Shown here piece after piece: positions 18,360 to 26,555 of a DNA stretch of 64,000 nucleotides. Origin of the DNA: Pseudomonas anguilliseptica (GTDB lineage Bacteria; Pseudomonadota; Gammaproteobacteria; Pseudomonadales; Pseudomonadaceae). Each line of letters starts with the position of its first letter. The stretch's first letter is position 1. Made by a program: the position numbers and the translations under genes. Below the pieces are notes generated by a model, which saw nothing but the letters and a program-made list of their open reading frames with translations, was not told where the DNA came from and did not search any database. The DNA is taken from positions 930,001-994,000 of the forward strand of contig NZ_FNSC01000001.1 of the NCBI RefSeq assembly GCF_900105355.1, read 5' to 3'.

Positions 18360-19022
18360 TTATTTGTTCAGGTAGCCGTGTTCGGCGAGAAAACTTGCAG
18401 TCATGCCCGAGGCCTTCGGTTCGGCGGCCTTGTCACCGAGCAGCAGACGCTCCAGGTAACGGGCCAGCAGGTCGACTTCAAGGTTGACCTGACTGCCAGG
18501 GCGATAATCGACCATGATGGTCTCAGCCAGGGTATGCGGCACGATGGTCAACTCGAACTCGGCGCCATTGACCGCATTGACCGTCAGGCTGGTGCCATCA
18601 ACGGTGATCGAGCCCTTGTGGGCGATGTACTTGGCCAGCTCGCGCGGCGCGCGAATGGTGAACTGCACGGCGCGAGCGTTATCGGCGCGGGCGACAACTT
18701 CACCAACGCCATCCACATGGCCGCTGACCAAGTGCCCGCCAAGGCGACTGGTAGGCGTCAGCGCCTTCTCCAGATTGACCTTGCTACCGGCTTTCAAGCT
18801 GATAAAGGCGGTATGCGCCAGAGTTTCGCGGCTGACATCGGCCCAGAAACCATCACCCGGCAGCTCCACGGCTGTCAGACATACGCCATTGACCGCAATG
18901 CTGTCACCGAGCTTGACGTCACCAAGATCCAGCTTGCCGGTTTCCACATAGACCCGCACATCGCCACCCTTGGGCGTCAGCGCGCGGATGCTGCCTATGG
19001 CTTCGACTATTCCGGTAAACAT
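18360..19022 (-). CDS. ribE: Riboflavin synthase, alpha subunit
   Basis: The 220-residue protein dismutates two lumazines to riboflavin. It begins with the invariant MFTGIVEAIGSI (ATG at 19022) and has two lumazine-binding repeats, each containing a GDSIAVNGVCLT- or GSITVDGTSLTVN-type motif, plus GHLVSGHVDGVG. It is the first gene of the ribE-ribBA-ribH-nusB operon. Its start overlaps a possible 31-codon upstream frame, and an FMN riboswitch lies 180-330 bases upstream. Confidence 0.97.
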   Translation of the reverse strand: MFTGIVEAIGSIRALTPKGGDVRVYVETGKLDLGDVKLGDSIAVNGVCLTAVELPGDGFWADVSRETLAHTAFISLKAGSKVNLEKALTPTSRLGGHLVSGHVDGVGEVVARADNARAVQFTIRAPRELAKYIAHKGSITVDGTSLTVNAVNGAEFELTIVPHTLAETIMVDYRPGSQVNLEVDLLARYLERLLLGDKAAEPKASGMTASFLAEHGYLNK

Positions 19023-19102
19023 GCCACCCCCTGCGTCGCGCCCACGGCAAAGCACTGGCGGATAACGCCAGAAGTCCGAGGCACGGAGTAAAAATCAGAC
19101 AT
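19007..19102 (-). CDS. Possible 31-codon upstream ORF overlapping the ribE start
   Basis: An ATG at 19102 is preceded by AGGAG at 9 bases and opens a frame of 31 codons (begins MSDFYSVPRTSG) that ends in TAG 16 bases inside ribE in another frame. The Shine-Dalgarno overlaps the right arm of a small hairpin (CCTGTTTT/AAAACAGG, 19113-19132). It could couple translation of ribE to the riboswitch or simply be chance; no homologue is recognised. Confidence 0.4.
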   Translation of the reverse strand: MSDFYSVPRTSGVIRQCFAVGATQGVACLPE

Positions 19103-19200
19103 CTAAGCCAACTCCTGTTTTATAAAAAACAGGGCGCGTTTGATCGATAGGGATTTCGAGGCACGCCTGAGCACGCCTTGTTGAGGCAATCCCGCTCTCT

Positions 19201-19348
19201 CTTTATCCGGACTTTAACCGTCGGCCCCGGAATCACACCGGGTCTGCTGACCTTGCCCAGTGGTTTACACCACCCTGACAAGCGCTCGCGGGCTAGGCTT
19301 TGCAGCCATTACCGCCGGTGGGGAATCACACCCCGCCCTGAGAACGTT
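19201..19348 (-). promoter_or_regulatory. FMN riboswitch (RFN element)
   Basis: Read on the minus strand, the 444-bp gap between ribD and ribE holds a textbook RFN element: TCAGGGCGGGGTGTGATTCC, CCACCGGCGGTAAT, AGCCCGCGAGCG, then GGTCAGCAGACCCGGTGTGA, TTCCGGGGCCGACGGTTAAA and GTCCGGAT. It should bind FMN and lower expression of ribE-ribBA-ribH-nusB. Between it and ribE there is a short hairpin with a possible uORF rather than a clear terminator, which suggests control at the level of translation. Confidence 0.95.
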
Positions 19349-19466
19349 ACGGCTACTTGCGCAACCGAGACGCGTTTTACCACAAATTGCCGACGCCCTG
19401 CATCGGCAAACGACAGCCTGAATGGTGTGCCATCGCTAATGACTTGTCATCGCTAATGGCCGCCCA

Positions 19467-20582
19467 TCAAACAGCCGGCTGAGGTACCGCGATAATCCGC
19501 CAGTCATCACCGACTGCGCGCATCTCGACTATTTTCAGCGCAGGGGCATCGGCCATCCGCGCTAACGGCAGGTCGAGCAACGGCCGCGCACTGGACCCAA
19601 GCAGTTTGGGCGCCACAAACAGCTGGTACTCATCCACCAGGCCCAGACGGGCAAACGCCCCGGCCAGACGCGGCCCGGCCTCCACCAGCACCTCATTAGC
19701 GCCACGACTGGCCAGTTCGACCAGCAGCCGACGCAAGTCAACATGCCCGTTGCTGCCCGGTACGGCCAATAGTTCGTGTCCATCGTCCAGATAGCGATCA
19801 CGCGCCGAAGCCGCCGCGCAGGTCGCCACCATGGCGGCACCAGCCTGAAAGAACGGCACGCTGAGCGGCACGCGCAAACGCCCATCGACCAGCACTCGCA
19901 GCGGTGGACGAGTCTGCGCCAGGGCTCTCAGCTCGGCGCCCAGGCCCAGCTCATCGGCGCGCACAGTCAGGCGCGCATCATCAGCCAGCACCGTGTCGGC
20001 ACCGGTCAACACCGCGCTGGAACGGGCGCGCAGGCGCTGCACCGCGGCACGCGCGGCCGGGCCGGTAATCCACTGGCTTTCGCCGCTGGCCATGGCAGTG
20101 CGCCCATCCAGGCTCATCGCCAGCTTGACCCGCACAAACGGCAGGCCTTGTTCCATTCGTTTGATAAAGCCGGCATTCAGCGCCCGCGCTTCAACCTCGA
20201 GCACGCCGCTCTGCACCGCAATACCGGCGTGCATCAAGCGCAGCAGGCCATCACCACCGACCTGCGGGTTAGGGTCCTGCATGGCGGCTACGACGCGGGT
20301 GATACCGGCATTGATCAGCGCATCGGCGCACGGAGGCGTGCGCCCATGATGGCTACAGGGTTCCAGGGTGACGTAGGCGGTTGCGCCACGGGCCTTTTCG
20401 CCGGCCTGGCGCAGCGCGTGTACTTCGGCGTGCGGCTCGCCTGCGCGGGCATGCCAGCCTTCGCCAACAATGCGCCCATCACGCACGATCACGCAGCCAA
20501 CGCGCGGATTGGGGTGGGTGGAGTACAGGCCTTTACGGGCCAGCTCCAGCGCGCGAGCCATAAAGGCGTGATCTGAATTCAT
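19467..20582 (-). CDS. ribD: Bifunctional riboflavin deaminase/reductase
   Basis: The 371-residue enzyme carries out steps two and three of riboflavin synthesis. The N-terminal deaminase has the zinc site HAEVHAL...TLEPCSHHGRTPPCADAL (about residues 50-90). The C-terminal NADPH reductase starts near residue 145 (FVRVKLAMSLDGRTAM, GADTVLADDARL, VEAGPRLAGAF). The ATG at 20582 has AAAGG seven bases upstream; an in-frame TTG two codons earlier is less likely. It follows nrdR directly, and the FMN riboswitch lies downstream of it, so ribD itself is not under that switch. Confidence 0.96.
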   Translation of the reverse strand: MNSDHAFMARALELARKGLYSTHPNPRVGCVIVRDGRIVGEGWHARAGEPHAEVHALRQAGEKARGATAYVTLEPCSHHGRTPPCADALINAGITRVVAAMQDPNPQVGGDGLLRLMHAGIAVQSGVLEVEARALNAGFIKRMEQGLPFVRVKLAMSLDGRTAMASGESQWITGPAARAAVQRLRARSSAVLTGADTVLADDARLTVRADELGLGAELRALAQTRPPLRVLVDGRLRVPLSVPFFQAGAAMVATCAAASARDRYLDDGHELLAVPGSNGHVDLRRLLVELASRGANEVLVEAGPRLAGAFARLGLVDEYQLFVAPKLLGSSARPLLDLPLARMADAPALKIVEMRAVGDDWRIIAVPQPAV

Positions 20583-20584
20583 CG

Positions 20585-21049
20585 TCAACCTTTGACAGGT
20601 TCGCGGGACAGACGGTCGATTTCCTCACGGAACTCGTTGAGGTCTTGAAAGCGGTTGTACACCGAGGCAAAACGGATATAGGCGACTTCATCGAGCTTCT
20701 GCAGCTCCCCCATGACCAGCTCACCGAGCACCAGCGATTTGATCTCGCGCTCGCCGGTGGCGCGCAGCTTGTGTTTGATATGGGCGATGGCCGCTTCCAG
20801 GCGCTCGATACTCACCGGACGCTTCTCCAGCGCACGCTGCATACCAGCGCGCAGCTTGTCTTCATCGAAGGGTTGGCGACTGCCGTCCTGCTTGATCAGA
20901 CGCGGCATCACCAGTTCGGCGGTTTCAAAAGTGGTGAAACGCTCTTCACAGGCCTGGCATTCACGCCGACGACGCACCTGCTCACCCTCGGCAACCAGGC
21001 GCGAGTCGATCACTTTGGTGTCATTGGCACCGCAGAAGGGACAGTGCAT
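20585..21049 (-). CDS. nrdR: Transcriptional repressor NrdR
   Basis: This 154-residue repressor of ribonucleotide reductase genes has an N-terminal zinc ribbon ([18 protein letters not shown]...[17 protein letters not shown]) and an ATP-cone (about residues 49-139) that senses ATP/dATP. The ATG at 21049 begins the invariant MHCPFC; longer readings are spurious. The nrdR-ribD order is common in proteobacteria. Confidence 0.97.
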   Translation of the reverse strand: MHCPFCGANDTKVIDSRLVAEGEQVRRRRECQACEERFTTFETAELVMPRLIKQDGSRQPFDEDKLRAGMQRALEKRPVSIERLEAAIAHIKHKLRATGEREIKSLVLGELVMGELQKLDEVAYIRFASVYNRFQDLNEFREEIDRLSREPVKG

Positions 21050-21165
21050 AAATAAAGCTAGCCTTAGGACGAAAGAGGCCATGGTAGCGCATCCCGCGGG
21101 CAAGACAAGCCGAGGGCTTTGCGGTATACAGGCGCCCATGCAAACCAGCGAAGTTGATGCCTACC

Positions 21166-21621
21166 ATGAAAGCCCCTAAGCCGCTGCAACCGCTGATTCT
21201 TGTGAGTCTGACCGCGCTGCTGGCGGCCTGCGCCAGCGACAGCCCGCCGCCCGTAAAACCCACCTTGCCCGCCCCTGTTCAAGCCCCTGCGGACGTGGCG
21301 CCACTGCCGGCCTATCAGCGCGAACTGAGCGGCAGCCTGATGAATGTACCCAACGCAGCGGATATCGAGCTGGCCCTGCTGGCCGTCGATCAACGCGGCC
21401 GGCCGCAAGCGCTGCTGGGCAATATCCAACTGCGCGGCACCGGTAACCCGCTAGCGTTTCGCTTGCCGTTCAATCCGGAAACCTTCAACAAGCACAGCCG
21501 CATTGAGCTACACGGCCGCGCCAATCAGGCCGGCCGGCTGATTCTGCGCCTGCCTGCACAGCCCATTGCGCGCAGCGAAACCCAGGCCCTCGGCAAGTTG
21601 CGCCTGGTGCCGGCGCCATGA
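21166..21621 (+). CDS. YbaY-family outer-membrane lipoprotein
   Basis: The 151-residue protein has a type II signal peptide with the lipobox LLAAC, followed by a Pro-rich linker (about residues 22-45) and a single beta domain (LSGSLMNVPNAADIELALLAVDQRG, IQLRGTGNPLAFRLPFNP). Function is unknown in this family. The ATG at 21166 gives the cleanest signal peptide; an ATG at 21157 is possible. Its stop overlaps the ATG of the methyltransferase gene. Confidence 0.75.
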   Translation: MKAPKPLQPLILVSLTALLAACASDSPPPVKPTLPAPVQAPADVAPLPAYQRELSGSLMNVPNAADIELALLAVDQRGRPQALLGNIQLRGTGNPLAFRLPFNPETFNKHSRIELHGRANQAGRLILRLPAQPIARSETQALGKLRLVPAP

Positions 21622-22264
21622 CCGCACCGGCCGAATTGCAGGCTGCGCTCAGCGAACTGCTGGGTGACGCCCAGCTCAGCACGCAAACCCTGCCCGGCAC
21701 CGCGATCAAGCTGTGGCTGATAGACCCAGCCAATATGGATCGCTGTTTTAGCCCGGAAGAAACCCGCCTGATCCTCGAAGAACCGCCCTACTGGTGCTTC
21801 TGCTGGGCTAGCGGTCTAGTGCTGGCGCGCTGGCTGGCCGAACACCCCGAGTGGGTAAGTGGCAAGCGCGTGCTGGATTTCGGCGCAGGCTCTGGCGTGG
21901 CGGCAATTGCCGCAGCCAAAGCCGGAGCCCTGGAAGTGGTGGCCTGCGACCTCGACCCACTGGCGATTGCGTCCTGCCAGGCCAACGCCAAGTTAAACGA
22001 TGTGGAGCTGAGCTACTCGACGGACTTCTTCGCCGAGGCCGACCGCTTCGACCTGATTATCGTCGCCGACGTGCTCTACGACCGCGCTAACCTGCCGCTG
22101 CTCGACCAGTTCCTCAGCCGTGGACGTGGAGCGCTGGTGGCAGATTCGCGGGTGCGCGACTTTCAGCACCCGCTGTATCAGCGCCTCGGCGTGCTCGAAG
22201 CCTGTACCTGGCCGAGCCGGCTGAGTTTCGCCATGTCAGCCTGTACCACGCCGAGCGCAGCTAG
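21618..22264 (+). pseudogene. Class I SAM-dependent (protein lysine) methyltransferase, C-terminal frameshift
   Basis: SAM-binding motif I is VLDFGAGSGVAAIAAAKAGA with acidic CDLD, and the catalytic loop is IIVADVLYDRANLP; the D-V-x-Y-D form is typical of the ETFB lysine methyltransferase-like group. After EACTW, near 22205, the frame is lost. One base later the expected ending LAEPAEFRHVSLYHAERS runs to a TAG at 22262-22264. A single missing C (ACCCTGG to ACCTGG) explains it. Without the shift the product is about 215 residues. The start is coupled to the lipoprotein gene by an ATGA overlap. The damage may be a sequencing error. Confidence 0.75.
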
Positions 22265-22335
22265 CAGCCCTTGTATCCATCAGACCCAACCCGCATTTAT
22301 AGTCCATCCCTTTTTTCGCAGCGCCGAGACCGATC

Positions 22336-23208
22336 ATGAGCACTTCCCCTTACATCGTTGATATCGCAGGCAGCGCCAGCTTTGAACAGCTGGTGATCGA
22401 GAACTCCTTCCAGAAGCCGGTACTGGTGGATTTTTGGGCCGAGTGGTGCGCGCCGTGCAAAGCACTGATGCCGCTGCTGGCGAAGATCACCGAGGAATAC
22501 AACGGCGAACTGCTGCTGGCCAAGGTCAACTGCGATATCGAGCAGGACATCGTTGCGCGCTTCGGCATCCGCAGCCTGCCGACCGTGGTGCTGTTCAAGA
22601 ATGGCCAGCCGGTGGACGGCTTTGCGGGTGCGCAGCCGGAGTCGGCGATTCGCGAGATGCTCAAGCCGCATGTGGCCGAACCAGCTCCTGCGGCTGCCGA
22701 CCCGATGGAAGCGGCGCAGGCGCTGTTCAGCGAAGGCCGCTTTGCCGACGCCGAAGCGCTGCTCAAGGTGCTCCTGACAGAAAACAATGAACACGCTGCC
22801 GCACTGATTCTCTATGCGCGCTGCCTGGCTGAGCGCGGCGAGCTGGGCGAAGCCGAAGCGGTGCTGGGCACAGTCAAAGGCGATGAACATAAACAGGCGC
22901 TGGCCGGTGCCCGTGCGCAGCTGACCTTCCTGCGCCAGGCCAGCGAGCTGCCGGACGTCGCCAGCCTGAAAACCCGCCTGGCGCAGAACGCCGATGATGA
23001 TGAAGCGAGCTACCAGCTCGCGATCCAGCAACTGGCGCGTCAGCACTACGAACCGGCGCTGGAAGCCCTGCTCAAGCTGTTTATCCGCAACCGCAGCTAC
23101 GCAGACGGCCTGCCACACAAGACCCTGCTGCAAGTCTTCGACCTGCTGGGCAATGACCACCCGCTGGTCACGGCCTACCGTCGCAAGCTGTACCAGGCGA
23201 TTTACTAG
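22336..23208 (+). CDS. ybbN: Thioredoxin-TPR chaperone/holdase (CnoX/YbbN family)
   Basis: The 290-residue cytoplasmic protein joins a thioredoxin domain (about residues 1-115; active site WCAPC at 37-41, cis-proline in RSLPTVV) to a helical TPR-like region (about 125-290). In E. coli the homologue CnoX protects proteins from over-oxidation and hands them to GroEL/DnaK. Here the CxxC pair is kept, unlike E. coli, so thiol-disulfide activity is likely. It is followed by a REP-like palindrome. Confidence 0.9.
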   Translation: MSTSPYIVDIAGSASFEQLVIENSFQKPVLVDFWAEWCAPCKALMPLLAKITEEYNGELLLAKVNCDIEQDIVARFGIRSLPTVVLFKNGQPVDGFAGAQPESAIREMLKPHVAEPAPAAADPMEAAQALFSEGRFADAEALLKVLLTENNEHAAALILYARCLAERGELGEAEAVLGTVKGDEHKQALAGARAQLTFLRQASELPDVASLKTRLAQNADDDEASYQLAIQQLARQHYEPALEALLKLFIRNRSYADGLPHKTLLQVFDLLGNDHPLVTAYRRKLYQAIY

Positions 23209-23227
23209 ACAGCCCCTCGCGGCCAAG

Positions 23228-23265
23228 GCCCCTCCCACGAGAACAGCGAGTCCTGTGGGAGGGGC
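23228..23265. repeat. REP-like palindrome after ybbN
   Basis: GCCCCTCCCAC (23228-23238) and GTGGGAGGGGC (23255-23265) form a perfect 11-base inverted repeat, a typical Pseudomonas REP unit, 20 bp past the ybbN stop. It may act as a transcription barrier. Confidence 0.8.
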
Positions 23266-23337
23266 TGGGCGACACACCGTTTTAGCCGCGATAGGCCAGG
23301 TGTTCGATCACCTACCCCGGCGCTGCGTCAGCACCTA

Positions 23338-23679
23338 TTAACCCACCCAGTGATAGATCGGCGCATCAACGCCGGTTTCCATGCGCACCTGCGCGCAGTG
23401 GCGCAACCGCACCAGCAGGCGCTTACCCGCCGCCTCACCACCCGCCAGACCGGCCAGCTGCCCGAGCAGCTGCGGCCCGTCGATCTGCCCCGCCTGGCGC
23501 AGCAACTCCAGCGTGGTTTGCCACAACGCATCATTGGTCACTGGCGCGGCAGCTACTGTCGGCGCAGGTGCCGCCTCAAGGCTCACGTGCTGAGCCAGTT
23601 GCGCCCAATCCTGCGTATCCAGCTCAACCGTCAGGTCCACCGGCCAGGCACCGATCTGCCCACGAATTCGCACCATCAT
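23338..23679 (-). CDS. Conserved small protein of unknown function
   Basis: I do not recognise a family. The 113-residue product (MMVRIRGQIGAWPVDLTVEL...) is soluble and without signal peptide, with an Ala/Pro-rich linker near residues 34-48 and a helical C-terminus containing LLRQAGQIDGPQLLGQLAGL. It is encoded divergently from the zinc-responsive operon across 123 bp that holds the Zur-like box, so it might share that control. Confidence 0.65.
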   Translation of the reverse strand: MMVRIRGQIGAWPVDLTVELDTQDWAQLAQHVSLEAAPAPTVAAAPVTNDALWQTTLELLRQAGQIDGPQLLGQLAGLAGGEAAGKRLLVRLRHCAQVRMETGVDAPIYHWVG

Positions 23680-23759
23680 TCTGCCCTCAGCTAATCAGCC
23701 GCCATGCTCCCACGTCCATTGCAGGTCGCCAAGCAAGGCTGGCCATGCACACCATAAAG

Positions 23760-23776
23760 TTGTTATAACGTAACAA
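23760..23776. promoter_or_regulatory. Zur-like operator
   Basis: TTGTTATAACGTAACAA is a perfect 6-base inverted repeat (TTGTTA/TAACAA) around a 5-base centre and fits the gammaproteobacterial Zur pattern (TGTTATA-N-ATAACA-like). It lies 26 bp before the His-rich ZrgA-like gene, so zinc-bound Zur would cover the promoter. Confidence 0.8.
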
Positions 23777-23802
23777 GTAATTTCCCCCAAACGGAGACCA
23801 CC

Positions 23803-24378
23803 ATGCGCCGCCTGCTACTTGCCCTGCCTTTCGCCCTACTGCCCTTTGCCGCCCTTGCTGCTGAACACAGCCATGAACACGACCATGATCACGCCGAGCA
23901 CGGCAGCCTGGATGCCCATGAACATGGCGCGGCACAGCTGAATGTGGTGCTTGACGGCAAGATGCTGCACTTGCAGCTGGATAGCCCGGCGATGAACCTG
24001 GTGGGCTTCGAGCATGCCGCCAAGACTGACGCCGACAAAGCCAAGGTTGCAGCTGCGCGCAGCCAGCTGCAACAACCGCAGGCGCTGTTCGGCGTGAACG
24101 CTGGCGACTGCAATATCAGCAAACAGGAGCTGGAAAGCCCACTTTTTGCTGAGCATAAGCACGAAGAACACCATGAGCACGACCATGGCAGCGAGCACAG
24201 CGAGATCCACGCGCACTACAGCCTCGACTGCCAGAAGCCTGAAGAACTAAAACAACTCGACCTCGGCGAGCTGTTCAAGCGCTTCCCCGCCACCGAGAAA
24301 ATTCAGGTACAACTGATCGGCCCGAATGGCCAACTGGGTCTGGAGCTGACGCCCGCACAGCCGACCCTGAGTTTCTAA
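23803..24378 (+). CDS. His-rich periplasmic DUF2796 protein (ZrgA-like zinc binder)
   Basis: The 191-residue exported protein (signal peptide to about residue 20) has two His clusters, EHSHEHDHDHAEH near residue 21 and EHKHEEHHEHDHGSEH near residue 114, which are likely zinc-binding loops. The DUF2796 body contains EHGAAQLNVVLDGKMLHLQL, and two Cys (GDC, LDC) may pair. It is the first gene of a four-gene set with an ABC ATPase, a permease and a DUF3299 protein. The Pseudomonas counterpart (PA4063-PA4066, from memory) is induced by zinc starvation. A Zur-like box precedes it. Confidence 0.88.
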   Translation: MRRLLLALPFALLPFAALAAEHSHEHDHDHAEHGSLDAHEHGAAQLNVVLDGKMLHLQLDSPAMNLVGFEHAAKTDADKAKVAAARSQLQQPQALFGVNAGDCNISKQELESPLFAEHKHEEHHEHDHGSEHSEIHAHYSLDCQKPEELKQLDLGELFKRFPATEKIQVQLIGPNGQLGLELTPAQPTLSF

Positions 24379-24425
24379 CCACCTTTTTGCAGCAGAACGG
24401 CCGGGGTAACCCGGCCGCTTACTTT

Positions 24426-25136
24426 ATGAGTTCAGCCCTGATCCAACTGTCCCACCTCGGCTTTGCCTGGCCCGGCCAGCCCGAGCTGCTGGACATTGAC
24501 ACGTTCACCCTGCAACGCGCCGAAAGCCTGTTTCTCAAAGGCCCCAGCGGCAGCGGCAAGACCACCTTGCTGGGCCTGCTCGGCGGCGTACAGAAACCCA
24601 ATCGCGGCAGCATCCGCCTGCTCGATCAGGACCTCAGCGCACTGTCCGCCAGCGCCCGCGACCGTTTCCGCGTCGATCACACCGGCTACATCTTCCAGCA
24701 GTTCAACTTGCTGCCGTTTCTCTCGGTGCGTGAGAACGTCGAGCTGCCTTGCCATTTTTCCAAACTGCGCGCCAGCCGCGCTGTGCAGCGCCATGGCAGC
24801 GTGGCCAAGGCCACCAACGCCCTGCTCGCCCACCTGGGCTTGCACCAGCCGGAGTTGCTGCAGCGCCGCGCCGGTGATCTGTCGATCGGCCAGCAACAGC
24901 GCGTGGCGGCGGCGCGTGCGCTGATCGGCCAGCCTGAGTTGGTGATCGCCGATGAACCCACCTCGGCGCTGGATGCGGATGCCCGCGAAGCCTTTCTCGA
25001 ACTGCTGTTCGCCGAATGCCGCGAAGCGGGCTCCAGCCTGCTGTTTGTCAGCCACGACCAGAGCCTGGCGCGCTTATTCGACCGCAGCCTGTCGCTCGCC
25101 GAGCTGAACAAAGCCACTCGCCCCGCAGACCATTGA
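24426..25136 (+). CDS. ABC transporter ATP-binding protein (LolD/MacB-like)
   Basis: The 236-residue ATPase has Walker A GPSGSGKTT (about residue 39), the Q-loop FQQFNLLPFLSV, signature LSIGQQQRVAAARAL (a variant of LSGGQ), Walker B LVIADEP and the H-loop VSHD. The LolD/MacB type works with FtsX-fold permeases in extracting or moving molecules at the periplasmic face. The ATG at 24426 (MSSALIQL) is chosen; a reading from 24387 is longer but unlikely. The last codon and TGA fall at the edge of an inserted repeat (25133-25257), so the native C-terminus may have been altered. Confidence 0.9.
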   Translation: MSSALIQLSHLGFAWPGQPELLDIDTFTLQRAESLFLKGPSGSGKTTLLGLLGGVQKPNRGSIRLLDQDLSALSASARDRFRVDHTGYIFQQFNLLPFLSVRENVELPCHFSKLRASRAVQRHGSVAKATNALLAHLGLHQPELLQRRAGDLSIGQQQRVAAARALIGQPELVIADEPTSALDADAREAFLELLFAECREAGSSLLFVSHDQSLARLFDRSLSLAELNKATRPADH

Positions 25137-25257
25137 GAAACTACCTACGTTGTCGATACGGCGTTAAAAACAGACTCGAAATGCTCATTTACACCAGTAA
25201 ACTCCGCTTTCTCCCCTGTTTTTGCCTTGTCTCGGCTGCCTCGCCTACGTTTCTCAA
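25133..25257. repeat. Intergenic palindromic repeat, copy B, inside the zinc operon
   Basis: The element is bounded by TTGAGAAAC (25133-25141) and GTTTCTCAA (25249-25257) with an inner stem AAAAACAG/CTGTTTTT. It shares GCTCAT and the AGTAAACTCCGC core with copies A and C but has different ends. It lies between the ATPase and permease genes, and its left end contains the TGA stop of the ATPase. Confidence 0.8.
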
Positions 25258-25281
25258 CGGCCTGCTCACGGAGATTTAAGG

Positions 25282-26547
25282 ATGTATCTACTGCGCCTCG
25301 CCCTCGCCAGCCTGGGCAACCGCCGCTTTACCGCCTGGCTGACGGTGTTCGCCATCGCGCTCTCTGTATGCCTGTTGCTCGCGGTCGAGCGGGTACGCAC
25401 CGAAGCTCGCGCCAGCTTTGCCAACACCATCAGCGGCACCGACCTGATTGTCGGTGCGCGTTCGGGCAGCGTGAACCTGCTGCTTTATTCGGTATTTCGT
25501 ATCGGCAATTCCACCAACAATATTCGCTGGGACAGCTTCGAGCAGTTTGCCAAGCACCGTCAGGTCAAATGGGCCATCCCGATCTCGTTGGGCGACTCGC
25601 ACCGTGGCTATCGGGTAATGGGCACCAGCCCGGCGTACTTCGAACACTATCGTTATGCCCGCAGCCAACAACTGCAGCTGAGCAGCGGCCGCGCCTTTGC
25701 CGATGATCCGTTTGAAGTGGTGCTCGGCGCGGAAGTGGCGCAAGCGCTCAATTACCAGCTCAATCAGGAACTGGTGCTGGCCCACGGCGTGGCCACCATC
25801 AGCCTGGTCAAGCATGACGACAAACCGTTCAAGGTGGTCGGCATCCTCAAACGCACCGGCACCCCAGTGGACCGCACCCTGCATATTTCCCTGGCCGGAA
25901 TGGAAGCCCTGCACGTCGACTGGCAGAACGGCATGCCGGCACGCGGCGCGGCCAAAGTCAGTGCCGAGCAGGCGCGGGCCATGGACCTGCAACCCAAGCA
26001 GATCACCGCCTTTCTGCTAGGCCTCAATAGCAAGATTGCCACCTTCAGCCTGCAACGGGAGATCAACGAATTTCGTGGCGAGCCGCTGCTGGCAATCCTC
26101 CCTGGCGTGGCGCTGCAGGAGTTGTGGAGTCTGATGGGTACCGCCGAGAAGGCGCTGTTTGTGGTTTCACTGTTCGTAGTGCTAACCGGGCTGATCGGCA
26201 TGCTTACGGCGATTCTCACCAGCCTGAACGAACGCCGTCGGGAAATGGCGATTCTGCGCTCGGTCGGCGCACGGCCCTGGCATATCGCCAGCCTGCTGAT
26301 CGTCGAAGCTTTTGCCCTGGCCTTGGCTGGCGTACTGCTCGGTTTGCTGTTGCTGTACCTGGGCATCGCCGGGGCGCAGGGCTATGTGCAGGCGAATTAC
26401 GGCCTGTACCTGCCACTGAATCTGCCAACCCGCTATGAGTGGACGCTGCTCGGCGCTATCCTGAGCGCCGCCCTGCTGATGGGCTGTGTACCGGCCTGGC
26501 GCGCGTACCGCCAGTCCCTGGCCGATGGCTTATCGATCCGTTTATGA
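25282..26547 (+). CDS. ABC transporter permease (FtsX/MacB fold)
   Basis: The 421-residue permease has the FtsX topology: one N-terminal membrane helix (about residues 15-35), a large periplasmic domain (about 40-280) and three C-terminal helices (about 295-320, 345-375 and 390-410). EMAILRSVGARPWHIASLLIVEA is the coupling-helix motif of the family. The ATG at 25282 has AAGGAT just upstream. It is the partner of the ATPase encoded upstream; the cargo in zinc limitation is not established. The stop overlaps an ATG of the DUF3299 gene. Confidence 0.9.
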   Translation: MYLLRLALASLGNRRFTAWLTVFAIALSVCLLLAVERVRTEARASFANTISGTDLIVGARSGSVNLLLYSVFRIGNSTNNIRWDSFEQFAKHRQVKWAIPISLGDSHRGYRVMGTSPAYFEHYRYARSQQLQLSSGRAFADDPFEVVLGAEVAQALNYQLNQELVLAHGVATISLVKHDDKPFKVVGILKRTGTPVDRTLHISLAGMEALHVDWQNGMPARGAAKVSAEQARAMDLQPKQITAFLLGLNSKIATFSLQREINEFRGEPLLAILPGVALQELWSLMGTAEKALFVVSLFVVLTGLIGMLTAILTSLNERRREMAILRSVGARPWHIASLLIVEAFALALAGVLLGLLLLYLGIAGAQGYVQANYGLYLPLNLPTRYEWTLLGAILSAALLMGCVPAWRAYRQSLADGLSIRL

Positions 26548-26555
26548 GGCTTTAC

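Noticed and set aside
17247..19091. 614-codon open frame on the plus strand opposite ribBA and ribE
   Set aside because: It is the antisense shadow of two certain riboflavin genes in a GC-rich genome; no own motif or start signal.
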